This document shows positions 37,053 to 45,583 of a stretch of DNA of 64,000 bases, piece after piece. Where the stretch lies: the NCBI RefSeq assembly GCF_013415485.1, contig NZ_JACBXS010000014.1:1-64000 (forward strand). The letters are read 5' to 3'. Position 1 is the stretch's first letter; each line of letters begins with the position of its first letter. This stretch comes from Rhabdonatronobacter sediminivivens. GTDB taxonomy: Bacteria > Pseudomonadota > Alphaproteobacteria > Rhodobacterales > Rhodobacteraceae. The position numbers and the translations under genes are program-made. The notes under the pieces were generated by a model that was given only the letters and a program-made list of their open reading frames with translations, was not told the DNA's origin and ran no database searches.

Positions 37053-37550
37053 TCAGCGCTTCGAGAACTGGAAGCTGCGCCGCGCCTTGGCCTTGCCGTA
37101 TTTCTTGCGCTCAACCACGCGGCTGTCGCGGGTCAGGAAGCCCGCGGACTTCAGCGCGCCGCGCAGGGCCGGATCATAAAGCTGCAGCGCTTTCGAGATG
37201 CCGTGCTTGACCGCACCGGCCTGGCCAGACAGGCCGCCGCCCTTGACCGTGGCCATAACGTCGAACTGATCGCTCACCCCGGCCACCTGGAAGGGCTGGC
37301 GCAGGATCATCTGCAGCACCGGGCGCGCGAAATATTTGGTGTAGTCGATGTATTCGCCCTTGTGGTCACGGATCAGGACCTTGCCCGAACCGGGCTTGAT
37401 CCAGACACGGGCCACGGCGTCCTTGCGCTTGCCGGTGGCATAGGAGCGGCCCAGCGCATCGCGCACGGGTTCGCGGGCGGGTGCCTCGGCGGTGGCGACA
37501 TCACCGACGGCGGATTTCAGCTCGTCCAGGGATTTGAGTTCTTCGGCCAT
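37053..37550 (-). CDS. rpsI: ribosomal protein S9
   Basis: 165 residues, longer than the E. coli form because of an N-terminal extension of about 35 residues. It has the S9 core [20 protein letters not shown] and the conserved C-terminus [22 protein letters not shown] (read as two motifs: [13 protein letters not shown] and FQFSKR), which reaches the P-site tRNA. It follows rplM by 2 bp in the standard rplM-rpsI operon and is closed by a strong terminator. Confidence 0.97.
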   Translation of the reverse strand: MAEELKSLDELKSAVGDVATAEAPAREPVRDALGRSYATGKRKDAVARVWIKPGSGKVLIRDHKGEYIDYTKYFARPVLQMILRQPFQVAGVSDQFDVMATVKGGGLSGQAGAVKHGISKALQLYDPALRGALKSAGFLTRDSRVVERKKYGKAKARRSFQFSKR

Positions 37551-37552
37551 GT

Positions 37553-38014
37553 TCAGGCGCTCCGCGTGTTTTTCGGGTTCATCGACCGCAGGTCGAGCAC
37601 TTCGGGCTGCTGGGCTTCATGCGGGTGCTCGGCCCCGGCATAGACGCGCAGATGGGTGAGTTGCTGACGGGTCAGCGGACCGCCGGGCAGCATCCGCTTG
37701 ACGGCCTGCGTCACCACACGCTCGGGGAATTTCCCTTCCAGGATTTCGCCGGTGGTGCGCGACTTGATCCCGCCGGGGTGGCCGGTGTGCCAGTAGTTCG
37801 GCTTGTTGCGCTTGTTGCCCGTCAGCTGCACCTTGTCGGCGTTGATGACGACGACATTGTCACCCATGTCCATATGGGGGGTGAAGGTGGCCTTGTGCTT
37901 GCCGCGCAGGCGCATGGCGATGATCGAGGCAAGACGGCCCAGAACGATGCCTTCGGCGTCGATCAGGATCCACTTCTTCTCGATATCCGCCGGTTTTGCG
38001 GTGTAGGTTTTCAT
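37553..38014 (-). CDS. rplM: ribosomal protein L13
   Basis: A 153-residue large-subunit protein. It has the family blocks [43 protein letters not shown] and AVKRMLPGG. The ATG at 38014 (MKTYTAKP) is the conserved start; the upstream in-frame codons are leader DNA. It is the first gene of the rplM-rpsI operon. The region upstream is AT-rich and includes a 10-bp inverted repeat. Confidence 0.97.
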   Translation of the reverse strand: MKTYTAKPADIEKKWILIDAEGIVLGRLASIIAMRLRGKHKATFTPHMDMGDNVVVINADKVQLTGNKRNKPNYWHTGHPGGIKSRTTGEILEGKFPERVVTQAVKRMLPGGPLTRQQLTHLRVYAGAEHPHEAQQPEVLDLRSMNPKNTRSA

Positions 38015-38118
38015 GTCAGACCCTATCGGCTGAAGTTGGACACGGCGGCAGAGTCCCCCACCGTGTGAAGATGGCGTGTTTCTACGGATTGCACGCGCCG
38101 CGTCAAGGGCGGAACATC

Positions 38119-38181
38119 GGCAATATTTCAATGTTTTCATGTGCTTAGAAAATAGGTATTATTTTACCCCAAAATATTGCC
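38119..38181. repeat. 10-bp inverted repeat in AT-rich gap upstream of rplM
   Basis: GGCAATATTT (38119-38128) and AAATATTGCC (38172-38181) are exact reverse complements 43 bases apart. Inside them lies a weaker pair, GGTA and TACC, around 38156-38168. The region is unusually AT-rich for this genome and lies between the divergent-side rplM promoter and the end of the SseB-like gene. Confidence 0.6.
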
Positions 38182-38203
38182 CCGGATCCCTGCCCCGGCG
38201 GCG

Positions 38204-39010
38204 TCAGCGCAGCCGCGGAGGGCGGTTGGGGGGGCTGGGCGGGGCGGCAGGGGTGTTGGCGGGCGCGGGCAGGTCAAAGCGCAGACCCACGCGCGCCAGA
38301 CGTGCTGCCGCAGGGTCGGAGGCTTCGAAAAAGGCGATGTCCAGCGCCCCGGCCTCGATGCCTGAGAAGGTCAGCGCCTCGCCCAGCGCGCGGGCCAGCG
38401 TGGGTTCGGCCCCAGGTGCGGGATCGACAAAGGCCAGCAGATGCCCCTGCCCGCCCCCCGCATAGCGCACCGCCACCAGCCACGCCGCCGCCGCCAGCCC
38501 GCCGGCCCGCGCCAGCCGCGCATCCAGCGCGGGCAGCAGCGCCTCGGGCAGGCCGGCGGGGGCAGTGACGGTTTCGATCCGGGCGCTGACCTCGGCCGGG
38601 CGCTGCGCCAGTGCTTCGGCCAGCCAGGTCAGAACCTCGGGCGGCAGATGGCGGGACGAGGGCGCGACGCCCAGGTTCAGCCCCAGCGCCACGGGCGGAT
38701 CGGCGGCGGCCAGCATCTCGACCAGCGCGCGCCCGGGCAGCGCGGCATAGGGCGCGGGCAGGCCGGTGAATTCGGACAGCCGCGCCTCGGTGTCGAAGGC
38801 AACCACCATGGGGCCATCCTCCAGCGGAAAGACGCGCGGGTCGATCTGCGCGCCCTTGGCCTCGCGCTCCAGCAGGACGAACAGCTCGCCCTCGGTCAGG
38901 CGGGCGTAGAAGCGCAGGCGCGCGGTGTCATCCTCGGGCGCGGCAAGGGCGGCCAGCCAGGCATGGTCCAGCGCGGTCTGGGGGGGCAGGGTTTCAGGGT
39001 CATCGGACAT
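38204..39010 (-). CDS. SseB-family protein
   Basis: 268 residues of an SseB-like protein. The N-terminal part has FYARLTEGELFVLLE, FPLEDGPMVVAFDTEARLSEF and ALPGRALVEMLA, the first SseB domain (N-terminal). A weaker C-terminal domain follows and then a Pro/Arg-rich tail. SseB enhances serine sensitivity in E. coli, and its biochemical role is unclear. The ATG at 39010 (MSDDPETL) is preferred to an in-frame ATG at 39037. It is divergent from the EamA gene. Confidence 0.75.
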   Translation of the reverse strand: MSDDPETLPPQTALDHAWLAALAAPEDDTARLRFYARLTEGELFVLLEREAKGAQIDPRVFPLEDGPMVVAFDTEARLSEFTGLPAPYAALPGRALVEMLAAADPPVALGLNLGVAPSSRHLPPEVLTWLAEALAQRPAEVSARIETVTAPAGLPEALLPALDARLARAGGLAAAAWLVAVRYAGGGQGHLLAFVDPAPGAEPTLARALGEALTFSGIEAGALDIAFFEASDPAAARLARVGLRFDLPAPANTPAAPPSPPNRPPRLR

Positions 39011-39125
39011 GGGGTGCGGCCTTTTTCCTTTGCGCAACAGCTAGGCCCCGGGCCCGACCCGCGCAAGGGCTTGCACTTCCTGCGCGGGGGGCGTTTACTG
39101 AACAGGTTAAACGCCGGAGCCCCCC

Positions 39126-40043
39126 ATGCGCCCGTTGCGCGGCATCGCCCTCAAAGTCACCTCGATGATGTTCTTCATCGTCATGGCATCGCTGATCAAG
39201 GCCGTGGCGGACACGGTGCCCCCCGGGCAGGCGGTGTTTTTCCGGTCCTTCTTTGCGCTGCCGGTGATCCTGGCCTGGCTGCTGTGGCAGGGAGAGCTGT
39301 CCACCGGGTTGCGCACGGCCAATCCGCTGGGGCATTTCTGGCGCGGGCTGATCGGCACAACCGCCATGGGGCTGGGCTTTGCCGGGCTGGCCTTCCTGCC
39401 CCTGCCCGAGGTCACGGCCATCGGCTTTGCCGCCCCGATCCTGACGGTGGTCTTTGCCGCCATGTTCCTGGGCGAACAGGTCCGCGCCTTTCGCCTGACC
39501 GCCGTGGGGCTGGGGATGCTGGGGGTGATGATCGTGATCTGGCCACGGCTCAGCCTGGATGCCGATCTGGGCACGGGCGAGGCCCTGGGCGCGATTCTGG
39601 TGCTGATGGGCGCGGTGTTCGTGGCGCTGGCGCAGGTGTTCCTGCGCAAACTGGTGAATACCGAGACCACGCCCGCGATCGTGTTCTGGTTTTCGGTCAC
39701 CGCCAGTGTGCTGTCGCTCATGACCCTGCCCTTTGGCTGGGTGCTGCCCACGGCGCAACAGGCGGCGTTTCTGGTGCTGGCGGGGCTGCTGGGCGGGATG
39801 GGGCAGGTCTGCCTGACCGCCAGCTACCGCGAGGCCGATGTCTCGGTCATCGCGCCCTTCGGCTATGTGCAGATCCTGTTTTCGCTGGCCATCGGCTATT
39901 GGGTCTTCGCCGAGGTCCCCACCCTGCCCATGCTGTCCGGCGCCGCGCTGGTGATTGCCGCCGGGGTGCTGATCATCTGGCGCGAACGCAAGCTGGGGCT
40001 GGAGCGCGCCCAGCCCAGCAAGGCCGGAACGCCCCAGGGCTAG
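39126..40043 (+). CDS. EamA-family (DMT) transporter
   Basis: 305 residues, ten predicted membrane helices in two EamA repeats (about 5-140 and 155-290). The first repeat carries PPGQAVFFRSFFALPV and LPLPEVTAIGFAAPILTVVFAA, and the second GLLGGMGQVCLTASYREADVSV. Members export amino acids or other metabolites. The substrate is unknown. The malonyl-CoA synthetase gene follows 64 bp downstream on the same strand. Confidence 0.9.
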   Translation: MRPLRGIALKVTSMMFFIVMASLIKAVADTVPPGQAVFFRSFFALPVILAWLLWQGELSTGLRTANPLGHFWRGLIGTTAMGLGFAGLAFLPLPEVTAIGFAAPILTVVFAAMFLGEQVRAFRLTAVGLGMLGVMIVIWPRLSLDADLGTGEALGAILVLMGAVFVALAQVFLRKLVNTETTPAIVFWFSVTASVLSLMTLPFGWVLPTAQQAAFLVLAGLLGGMGQVCLTASYREADVSVIAPFGYVQILFSLAIGYWVFAEVPTLPMLSGAALVIAAGVLIIWRERKLGLERAQPSKAGTPQG

Positions 40044-40107
40044 GCGCCGCTTGCCTGCATCCGGTGCAGCGGCTAAGCACGCGCCCGCGCTCACAAAAGG
40101 ACTGACC

Positions 40108-41625
40108 ATGGCCAACCCCCTCCACGATGCCCTTTATGCCCCGCTGCGCGGGCAGGACCGCGTGTTGATGCATCTGCCAGACGGCGCCACCCTGTCGGCG
40201 GACGGGTTCGCGCGGATGGTGGCGCAGGCCGCCGGGGCGCTGCGGGCGCTGGGGCTGGAACCCGGTGACAGGGTGGCGCTTCAGGTCGCCAAAAGCCCGC
40301 AGGCGCTGGCGCTGATCGGCGGGGCGGTGGCGGCCGGCGTGGTGTTCCTGCCGCTCAACACCGCCTACACGCCGCAGGAGGTCGCCTATTTCATCACCGA
40401 TGCCGGCGCCCGCCTGCTGGTGGCCGATCCCGCCCGGGCCGAAGCCCTGGCCCCCGTGGCCCAGGCCGCCGGGGCGCAACTGGCCACCCTGGGCGCCGAT
40501 GGCGGGGGCAGCGTGGCGCAGGCCATGGCCGCCGCGCCAGATACCTTCGCCCCCCAGGACCGCGCGCCCGATGATCTGGCGGCCTTCCTCTATACCTCGG
40601 GCACCACGGGGCGGTCCAAGGGCGCGATGCTGACGCAGGACAACCTGCTCTCCAACGCCCGCGTGCTGGCCGAGGCCTGGCGCTTCAGCGCCGATGACGT
40701 GCTGCTGCACGCGCTGCCCGTCTTTCACACCCACGGGCTGTTCGTCGCCACCAACACCGTGCTGCTGACCGGCGGCGCCATGATCCTGCACCCGGGGTTC
40801 GATCTGGACGCGGTGATTGCCGATCTGCCCAGCGCCACGGCCATGATGGGCGTGCCCACCTTCTACACCCGGCTGCTGGATGACCCCCGCTTCACCCGCG
40901 ATCTGGTGGCGCATATGCGGCTCTTCACCTCCGGCTCGGCCCCCCTGCTGGCCGAGACCCATGCCGCGTTTCAGGCCCGCACCGGCCACCGCATCGTGGA
41001 ACGCTACGGGATGACGGAAACCAACATGAACACCTCGAACCCCTATGACGGCGACCGCCGCCCCGGCACCGTCGGCCCGCCCCTGCCGGGGGTCGAGGTC
41101 ATCATCACCGACCCCGATACCGGCGCCGACCTGCCACAGGGCGAGACCGGCATGATCGAGGTGCGCGGCCCCAACGTCTTCAAGGGCTACTGGAACATGC
41201 CCGAAAAGACCGCCGAGGAACTGCGCCCCAACGGCTTCTTCATCACCGGCGATCTGGGGCGGTTTGATGCCGATGGCTATCTGCAGATCGTGGGGCGGGC
41301 GAAGGATCTGATCATCTCGGGCGGCTACAATGTCTATCCGAAGGAGGTCGAATTGCTGCTGGACGAGGCAGAGGGCGTGCTGGAATCCGCCGTGATCGGC
41401 GTCCCCCACCCCGATTTCGGCGAGGCCGTGCTGGCGGTGATCGTTCCCGCCCCCGGCGCCGCGCCCACGCCCGCAGCCCTCGAAGGCTTGTTGCGGGACA
41501 GGATTGCGCGCTACAAGCAGCCAAAGGGCTATGAGATCCTGCCCGCGCTGCCGCGCAACACCATGGGCAAGGTCCAGAAGGCCGAATTGCGCGCGCGATT
41601 CGCGCAGCGCTTCAAGGGAGAGTGA
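40108..41625 (+). CDS. matB: malonyl-CoA synthetase (MatB)
   Basis: A 505-residue adenylate-forming ligase. It has the AMP-binding P-loop YTSGTTGRSKGAML near 163-176, YGMTETNMNTSNPY near 304, and C-terminal SGGYNVYPKEVE and the catalytic Lys motif NTMGKVQKAELR. The sequence fits MatB, which activates free malonate to malonyl-CoA. The ATG at 40108 follows AAAAGGA. No malonyl-CoA decarboxylase (MatA) lies next to it. The quinone reductase gene follows after 5 bp. Confidence 0.85.
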   Translation: MANPLHDALYAPLRGQDRVLMHLPDGATLSADGFARMVAQAAGALRALGLEPGDRVALQVAKSPQALALIGGAVAAGVVFLPLNTAYTPQEVAYFITDAGARLLVADPARAEALAPVAQAAGAQLATLGADGGGSVAQAMAAAPDTFAPQDRAPDDLAAFLYTSGTTGRSKGAMLTQDNLLSNARVLAEAWRFSADDVLLHALPVFHTHGLFVATNTVLLTGGAMILHPGFDLDAVIADLPSATAMMGVPTFYTRLLDDPRFTRDLVAHMRLFTSGSAPLLAETHAAFQARTGHRIVERYGMTETNMNTSNPYDGDRRPGTVGPPLPGVEVIITDPDTGADLPQGETGMIEVRGPNVFKGYWNMPEKTAEELRPNGFFITGDLGRFDADGYLQIVGRAKDLIISGGYNVYPKEVELLLDEAEGVLESAVIGVPHPDFGEAVLAVIVPAPGAAPTPAALEGLLRDRIARYKQPKGYEILPALPRNTMGKVQKAELRARFAQRFKGE

Positions 41626-41630
41626 CACAG

Positions 41631-42611
41631 ATGAGCAACGCCAAGACCGTCATCATCGAGGAAAACGGCGGCCCCGAGGTTCTGAAACTGGTGGACCGCC
41701 CCGTGGGCGAGCCCGGCCCGGGCGAGTTGCGCCTGCGCCAGCACGCCTGCGGGCTGAATTACATCGATGTCTATCAGCGCACCGGGCTTTACAAGCTGGC
41801 CCTGCCGCACCCGCTGGGGATGGAGGCCGCAGGCGTGGTCGAAGCCGTGGGCGAGGGCGTCACCCATGTCAAACCCGGCGACCGCGTGGCCTATGCCGCA
41901 GCCCCTCCGGGCGCCTATGCCGCGGCCCGCGTCATGCCCGCCGCGCAGGTCTGCCCCCTGCCCGACGGGATTTCCTTTGACGAAGGCGCGGCCATGATGC
42001 TGCAAGGGCTGACGGTGGAATACCTGTTCCACCGCACGGTGCCGCTGAAGGCGGGCGATACGGTGCTGTTCCACGCCGCCGCCGGGGGCGTGGGGCTGAT
42101 CGCCTGCCAATGGGCGCGCGCGCTGGGGATCACCCTGATCGGCACCGCCGGGACGGATGAGAAATGCGCGCTGGCGCTGGAACACGGCGCCGCCCATGCC
42201 ATCAACTACACCACCGAGGATTTTGCCGCCCGCGTGAAGGAGATCACGAACGGGCGCGGCGTCGATGCGGTGATGGATTCTGTGGGGCAAGCGACCTTCG
42301 ATGGCTCCATCAATTCGCTGCGGCCGGTGGGGATGATGATCAGCTTCGGCAATGCCTCGGGGCCGGTGCCGCCCGTGGATCTGGCGCTGCTGGCGGGCAA
42401 GGGGTCCTTGCAGATCACCCGGCCCACGCTGTTCACCCATATCGCCGATCACGCCCGCTGCCAGGAGATGGCCGCCCGGCTGTTCGACATGGTCATCAGC
42501 GGCAAGGTCAAGATTACCATCGGCGCGCGGATGCCCCTGGATCAGGTGGCCGAGGCGCACCGCGCGCTGGAAGCCCGCGCCACCACCGGCGCCACGGTGC
42601 TGATCCCCTGA
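41631..42611 (+). CDS. NADPH:quinone oxidoreductase-like zinc-free MDR protein
   Basis: 326 residues of the medium-chain dehydrogenase/reductase superfamily, quinone-reductase group. GLNYIDVYQRTGLY near 45 and GMEAAGVVEAVGEGV near 65 form the catalytic domain. LFHAAAGGVGLIACQWA near 145 is the nucleotide-binding turn. No zinc-ligand cysteines are visible. It reduces quinones or other electrophiles with NADPH. The ATG at 41631 is chosen because AAGGGAGAG lies upstream; an in-frame GTG at 41622 overlaps matB. Confidence 0.9.
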   Translation: MSNAKTVIIEENGGPEVLKLVDRPVGEPGPGELRLRQHACGLNYIDVYQRTGLYKLALPHPLGMEAAGVVEAVGEGVTHVKPGDRVAYAAAPPGAYAAARVMPAAQVCPLPDGISFDEGAAMMLQGLTVEYLFHRTVPLKAGDTVLFHAAAGGVGLIACQWARALGITLIGTAGTDEKCALALEHGAAHAINYTTEDFAARVKEITNGRGVDAVMDSVGQATFDGSINSLRPVGMMISFGNASGPVPPVDLALLAGKGSLQITRPTLFTHIADHARCQEMAARLFDMVISGKVKITIGARMPLDQVAEAHRALEARATTGATVLIP

Positions 42612-42621
42612 GGCCGCGCGC

Positions 42622-43296
42622 ATGGCCCGGTCCCTGCCCGCCCATCAGATCGCCTATGCCCGGCTGCGGGACATGGTGCTGTTCGGGCATCTGGCGCCGG
42701 GTGATGCGGTGACCATCGAAGGGCTGGTGGAGCGGCTGGACCTGGGCATGACCCCGGTGCGCGAGGCTCTGCGCCGCCTGATCGCCGAAGGGGCGCTGAC
42801 GCTGCAGGGCAACCGCCGGGTCAGCGTGCCCCGGCTGGACCCGCAGGCGCTGGCCGATCTGGGCTTTGCCCGCAGCGCCATCGAATCGCAACTGGCGGTG
42901 CAGGCGCTGCCGTGCGTTTCAGACGCGCTGATCGCCGATCTGCGCGCCATCGATGCCGAGGTGGACGCCGCCATCGCCGCCGGGGATGTGCCGGGCTATC
43001 TGCGCTGCAACCATCGCTTCCACTTCACCCTCTATGCCGCCGCCGGGTCCGAGGTGCTGGAGGCGCTGGCGCGCTCGCTCTGGCTGCGGGTGGGGCCATC
43101 CCTGCGCGCGGTCTGCACCGGGCCGCTGGGGATCACCCTGCCGGACAACCACAAGCTGGCGCTGGATGCGCTGGTATCGGGTGATCCGGCGGCGCTGGCG
43201 GGGGCGATCCGGGCCGATGTGCAGCAGGGCGTGGATCAGATCCGCGCCGGAATGGCTGCGGGGCTGTTTGACGGGGGGGCTGCGCGGAAAATTTGA
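42622..43296 (+). CDS. GntR-family regulator, FCD subfamily
   Basis: 224 residues. The winged helix contains GDAVTIEGLVERLDLGMTPVREALRRL and GNRRVSVPRLD, with an FCD effector domain after residue 80 (RCNHRFHFTLYAAAGSEVLEAL, with His ligand positions). It begins 11 bp after the quinone reductase and is followed by a pair of TTTGATCA-type palindromes, the first overlapping its own stop codon. It therefore probably controls the aminotransferase gene downstream. Confidence 0.88.
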   Translation: MARSLPAHQIAYARLRDMVLFGHLAPGDAVTIEGLVERLDLGMTPVREALRRLIAEGALTLQGNRRVSVPRLDPQALADLGFARSAIESQLAVQALPCVSDALIADLRAIDAEVDAAIAAGDVPGYLRCNHRFHFTLYAAAGSEVLEALARSLWLRVGPSLRAVCTGPLGITLPDNHKLALDALVSGDPAALAGAIRADVQQGVDQIRAGMAAGLFDGGAARKI

Positions 43297-43331
43297 TCAA
43301 ATCCCATTGACCCCGCCGGATTTGATCATAT
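43291..43331. promoter_or_regulatory. paired palindromic operator sites ATTTGATCAAAT / ATTTGATCATAT
   Basis: ATTTGATCAAAT (43291-43302) is a perfect 12-bp palindrome. ATTTGATCATAT (43320-43331) repeats it with one change, centres 29 bp apart (about three helical turns). The sites sit between a GntR/FCD regulator gene and the aminotransferase gene starting at 43410; the first overlaps the regulator stop codon. FCD-type GntR proteins typically bind short palindromes of this kind. Binding of this particular regulator is inferred. Confidence 0.7.
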
Positions 43332-43409
43332 GCTGGCCCCATCGCCGACCGCACGGGCGCCCTGCCCCCGGCCTGTCGGCATGTCCCTGCAGCATCCGGA
43401 GCGCGTGCC

Positions 43410-44807
43410 ATGTCCGTCATCACCAATTACCCCCCGACCGCCGAGCTTCAGGCCCTGGACGCTGCCCATCACATGCACCCTTTCACCGCCAATGCGGAAC
43501 TGGCGCAAAAGGGCGCGCGGATCATCGTGCGCGCCGATGGTGTGCGCCTGACCGACAGCGACGGCGCGGAAATGATCGACGCCATGGCCGGGCTGTGGTG
43601 TGTCAACATCGGTTACGGTCGGCACGAACTGGCCGAGGCCGCCGCCCGCCAGATGCGCGAGCTGCCCTATTACAACACCTTCTTTCAGACCAGCCATGTG
43701 CCCGCGCTGCAACTGGCCGCAAAGCTGGCGGAACTGGCGCCGGGCGATCTGAACCATGTGTTCTTTGCCGCTGGCGGGTCCGAGGCCAATGACACCAACA
43801 TCCGCATGGTGCGCCATTACTGGGCGCGCAAGGGCCAGCCGGAAAAGCGCGTGATCATCTCCCGGCGCAACGCCTATCACGGGTCCTCCATGGGCAGCGC
43901 CAGCCTGGGCGGGATGGCAGGGATGCACGCCCAGGGCGGTATGCCGATCCCCGATATCGTGCATATCGACCAGCCCAACTGGTATGCCGAGGGCGGCGAC
44001 AGCGACCCGCAGGAGTTCGGCATCGCCCGCGCCCGGCAGCTTGAGGCCAAGATCGCCGAGCTGGGCGCCGACAAGGTGGCCGCCTTCATCGCCGAGCCGG
44101 TGCAGGGTGCAGGCGGGGTGATCGTGCCGCCCGAAAGCTACTGGCCCGAGATCAAGCGCATCTGCGCCGAGCATGACATCCTGCTGATCGCCGACGAGGT
44201 GATCTGCGGCTTCGGACGGATCGGCCATTGGTTCGGCAGCCAGAGTTATGACATCCAGCCCCATATCATGACCATCGCCAAGGGGCTGAGTTCCGGCTAC
44301 GCGCCCATCGGCGGTTCCATCGTCTGCGACGAGGTGGCCGAGGTCATCGGCGGGGGCGAGTTCAACCATGGCTATACCTATTCCGGCCATCCGGTGGCGG
44401 CGGCCGTGGCGCTGGAGAACCTGCGCATTCTGGAGGAAGAGAAGATCGTCCAGCGCGTGCATGATGACACCGGCCCCTATCTGACCGAAGCCTGGGCACG
44501 GCTGGCCGATCACCCGCTGGTGGGGGAAGCGGTCAATCGCGGGCTCATGGCCTCGATCGCACTGACCCCGGACAAGGCCCGGCGCGCGCCCTTTGCCGCG
44601 CCGGTGGGCACCGTGGGCCTGATTGCGCGCGAACGCTGCTTTGCCAACAATCTGGTCATGCGCCATGTGGGGGACCGGATGATCATTTCACCGCCGCTGA
44701 TCATCAGCCGCGATGATATCGACGAGGTGATCCTGCGCGCGACCCGCGCCTTGGACGAAACGCTGGAGACCCTGCACCAGCGCAACCTGATGACCGCCGC
44801 CGCCTGA
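43410..44807 (+). CDS. class III (omega) aminotransferase
   Basis: A 465-residue PLP enzyme of the omega-amino acid/diamine transaminase group. Substrate-side motif HHMHPFTANAEL opens the protein. FFAAGGSEANDTNIRM near 120 binds the phosphate, IADEVICGFGRIG near 245 carries the cofactor Asp, and TIAKGLSSGYAPIGG near 288 has the catalytic Lys. Relatives use putrescine, taurine or beta-alanine with pyruvate. The upstream GntR gene and operator pair suggest it is induced by its substrate, which is not known. Confidence 0.88.
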   Translation: MSVITNYPPTAELQALDAAHHMHPFTANAELAQKGARIIVRADGVRLTDSDGAEMIDAMAGLWCVNIGYGRHELAEAAARQMRELPYYNTFFQTSHVPALQLAAKLAELAPGDLNHVFFAAGGSEANDTNIRMVRHYWARKGQPEKRVIISRRNAYHGSSMGSASLGGMAGMHAQGGMPIPDIVHIDQPNWYAEGGDSDPQEFGIARARQLEAKIAELGADKVAAFIAEPVQGAGGVIVPPESYWPEIKRICAEHDILLIADEVICGFGRIGHWFGSQSYDIQPHIMTIAKGLSSGYAPIGGSIVCDEVAEVIGGGEFNHGYTYSGHPVAAAVALENLRILEEEKIVQRVHDDTGPYLTEAWARLADHPLVGEAVNRGLMASIALTPDKARRAPFAAPVGTVGLIARERCFANNLVMRHVGDRMIISPPLIISRDDIDEVILRATRALDETLETLHQRNLMTAAA

Positions 44808-45041
44808 TCCCGGCACGAAAAGCGCGCGACTTCCCCGCGACAGCGCGGGTCCATGGCGGTGCAAGCGCCACCGAGCCGCGCCCACCCACCCACCCTGCGC
44901 GCCTCGGGGGCGCTGCCGTGCGCAGGGGCGCCCGGCGGAGCATCTGGTTGGGTGACGGCCCCGAAACCTGCGGGTTCGCGCGATGGCTGTCGCAATGGCG
45001 CGCGTCATGGTCACAGATGGCGGCAACGGCTGCGCCCCTGG
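44808..45041. other. 234-bp intergenic region, nothing recognised
   Basis: Between the aminotransferase stop and the end of the DUF6477 gene, convergent side. There are some GC-rich self-complementary stretches (for example TGGCGGTGCAAGCGCCACC near 44853) but no T run, so no terminator is called. Confidence 0.35.
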
Positions 45042-45374
45042 TCAGCATGCAGCTGCGGTTCCTCCCGGCACTGCACTGACGGCAGGCTGATGGTGCAGGG
45101 CCTGCGCTTCGGCCATCAGGGCTGACAGGACCGCGACATGCCGCGCCGCCGACCAGGCTGCGTCATGGCTCTGGCGCATCTGTTCCAGACGGTCTTCGAC
45201 CTGCAGCAGCAGGATCAGCGCCTCTGCGGGGCCGGGGGTCGGACCATCATGGTATCCGCGCAACGCGGCGCGCAGGGTGACCTCGCGCTGGTAGCTTTGC
45301 TGCGCGAAGCGCGCTGCCGAAACCAGCAGGCCCGGGCGTTTCAGCTTCCGAAATTGTTCGAGGGGGTGGCGCAT
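45042..45374 (-). CDS. DUF6477 family protein
   Basis: 110 residues from the ATG at 45374 (preceded by GAGAGAGAC; an in-frame ATG at 45458 seems too early). It opens with LEQFRKLKRPGLLVSAARFAQ, the pattern I associate with DUF6477, a family found in Rhodobacterales. The protein is basic and helical and has no signal peptide. It is divergent from the DUF6456 gene with about 210 bp between. The function is unknown. Confidence 0.65.
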   Translation of the reverse strand: MRHPLEQFRKLKRPGLLVSAARFAQQSYQREVTLRAALRGYHDGPTPGPAEALILLLQVEDRLEQMRQSHDAAWSAARHVAVLSALMAEAQALHHQPAVSAVPGGTAAAC

Positions 45375-45583
45375 CGGTCTCTCTCCATCAACCATTACGC
45401 GAACACCTTGCCACAGCTTCCGGGGGTGTTGCGCCCGGCTGCAACCCGTACGCGACATTTAACAGTGTTTAATGATTGTAAGTGATTGTGCTCCCATCAA
45501 CCGGTTTTTAACCAACCTGAACCGACAGCAACCAAAGGTTGAAAACCCGGAACCCGACGAACCGAGCAAGGGACGGAACACGG

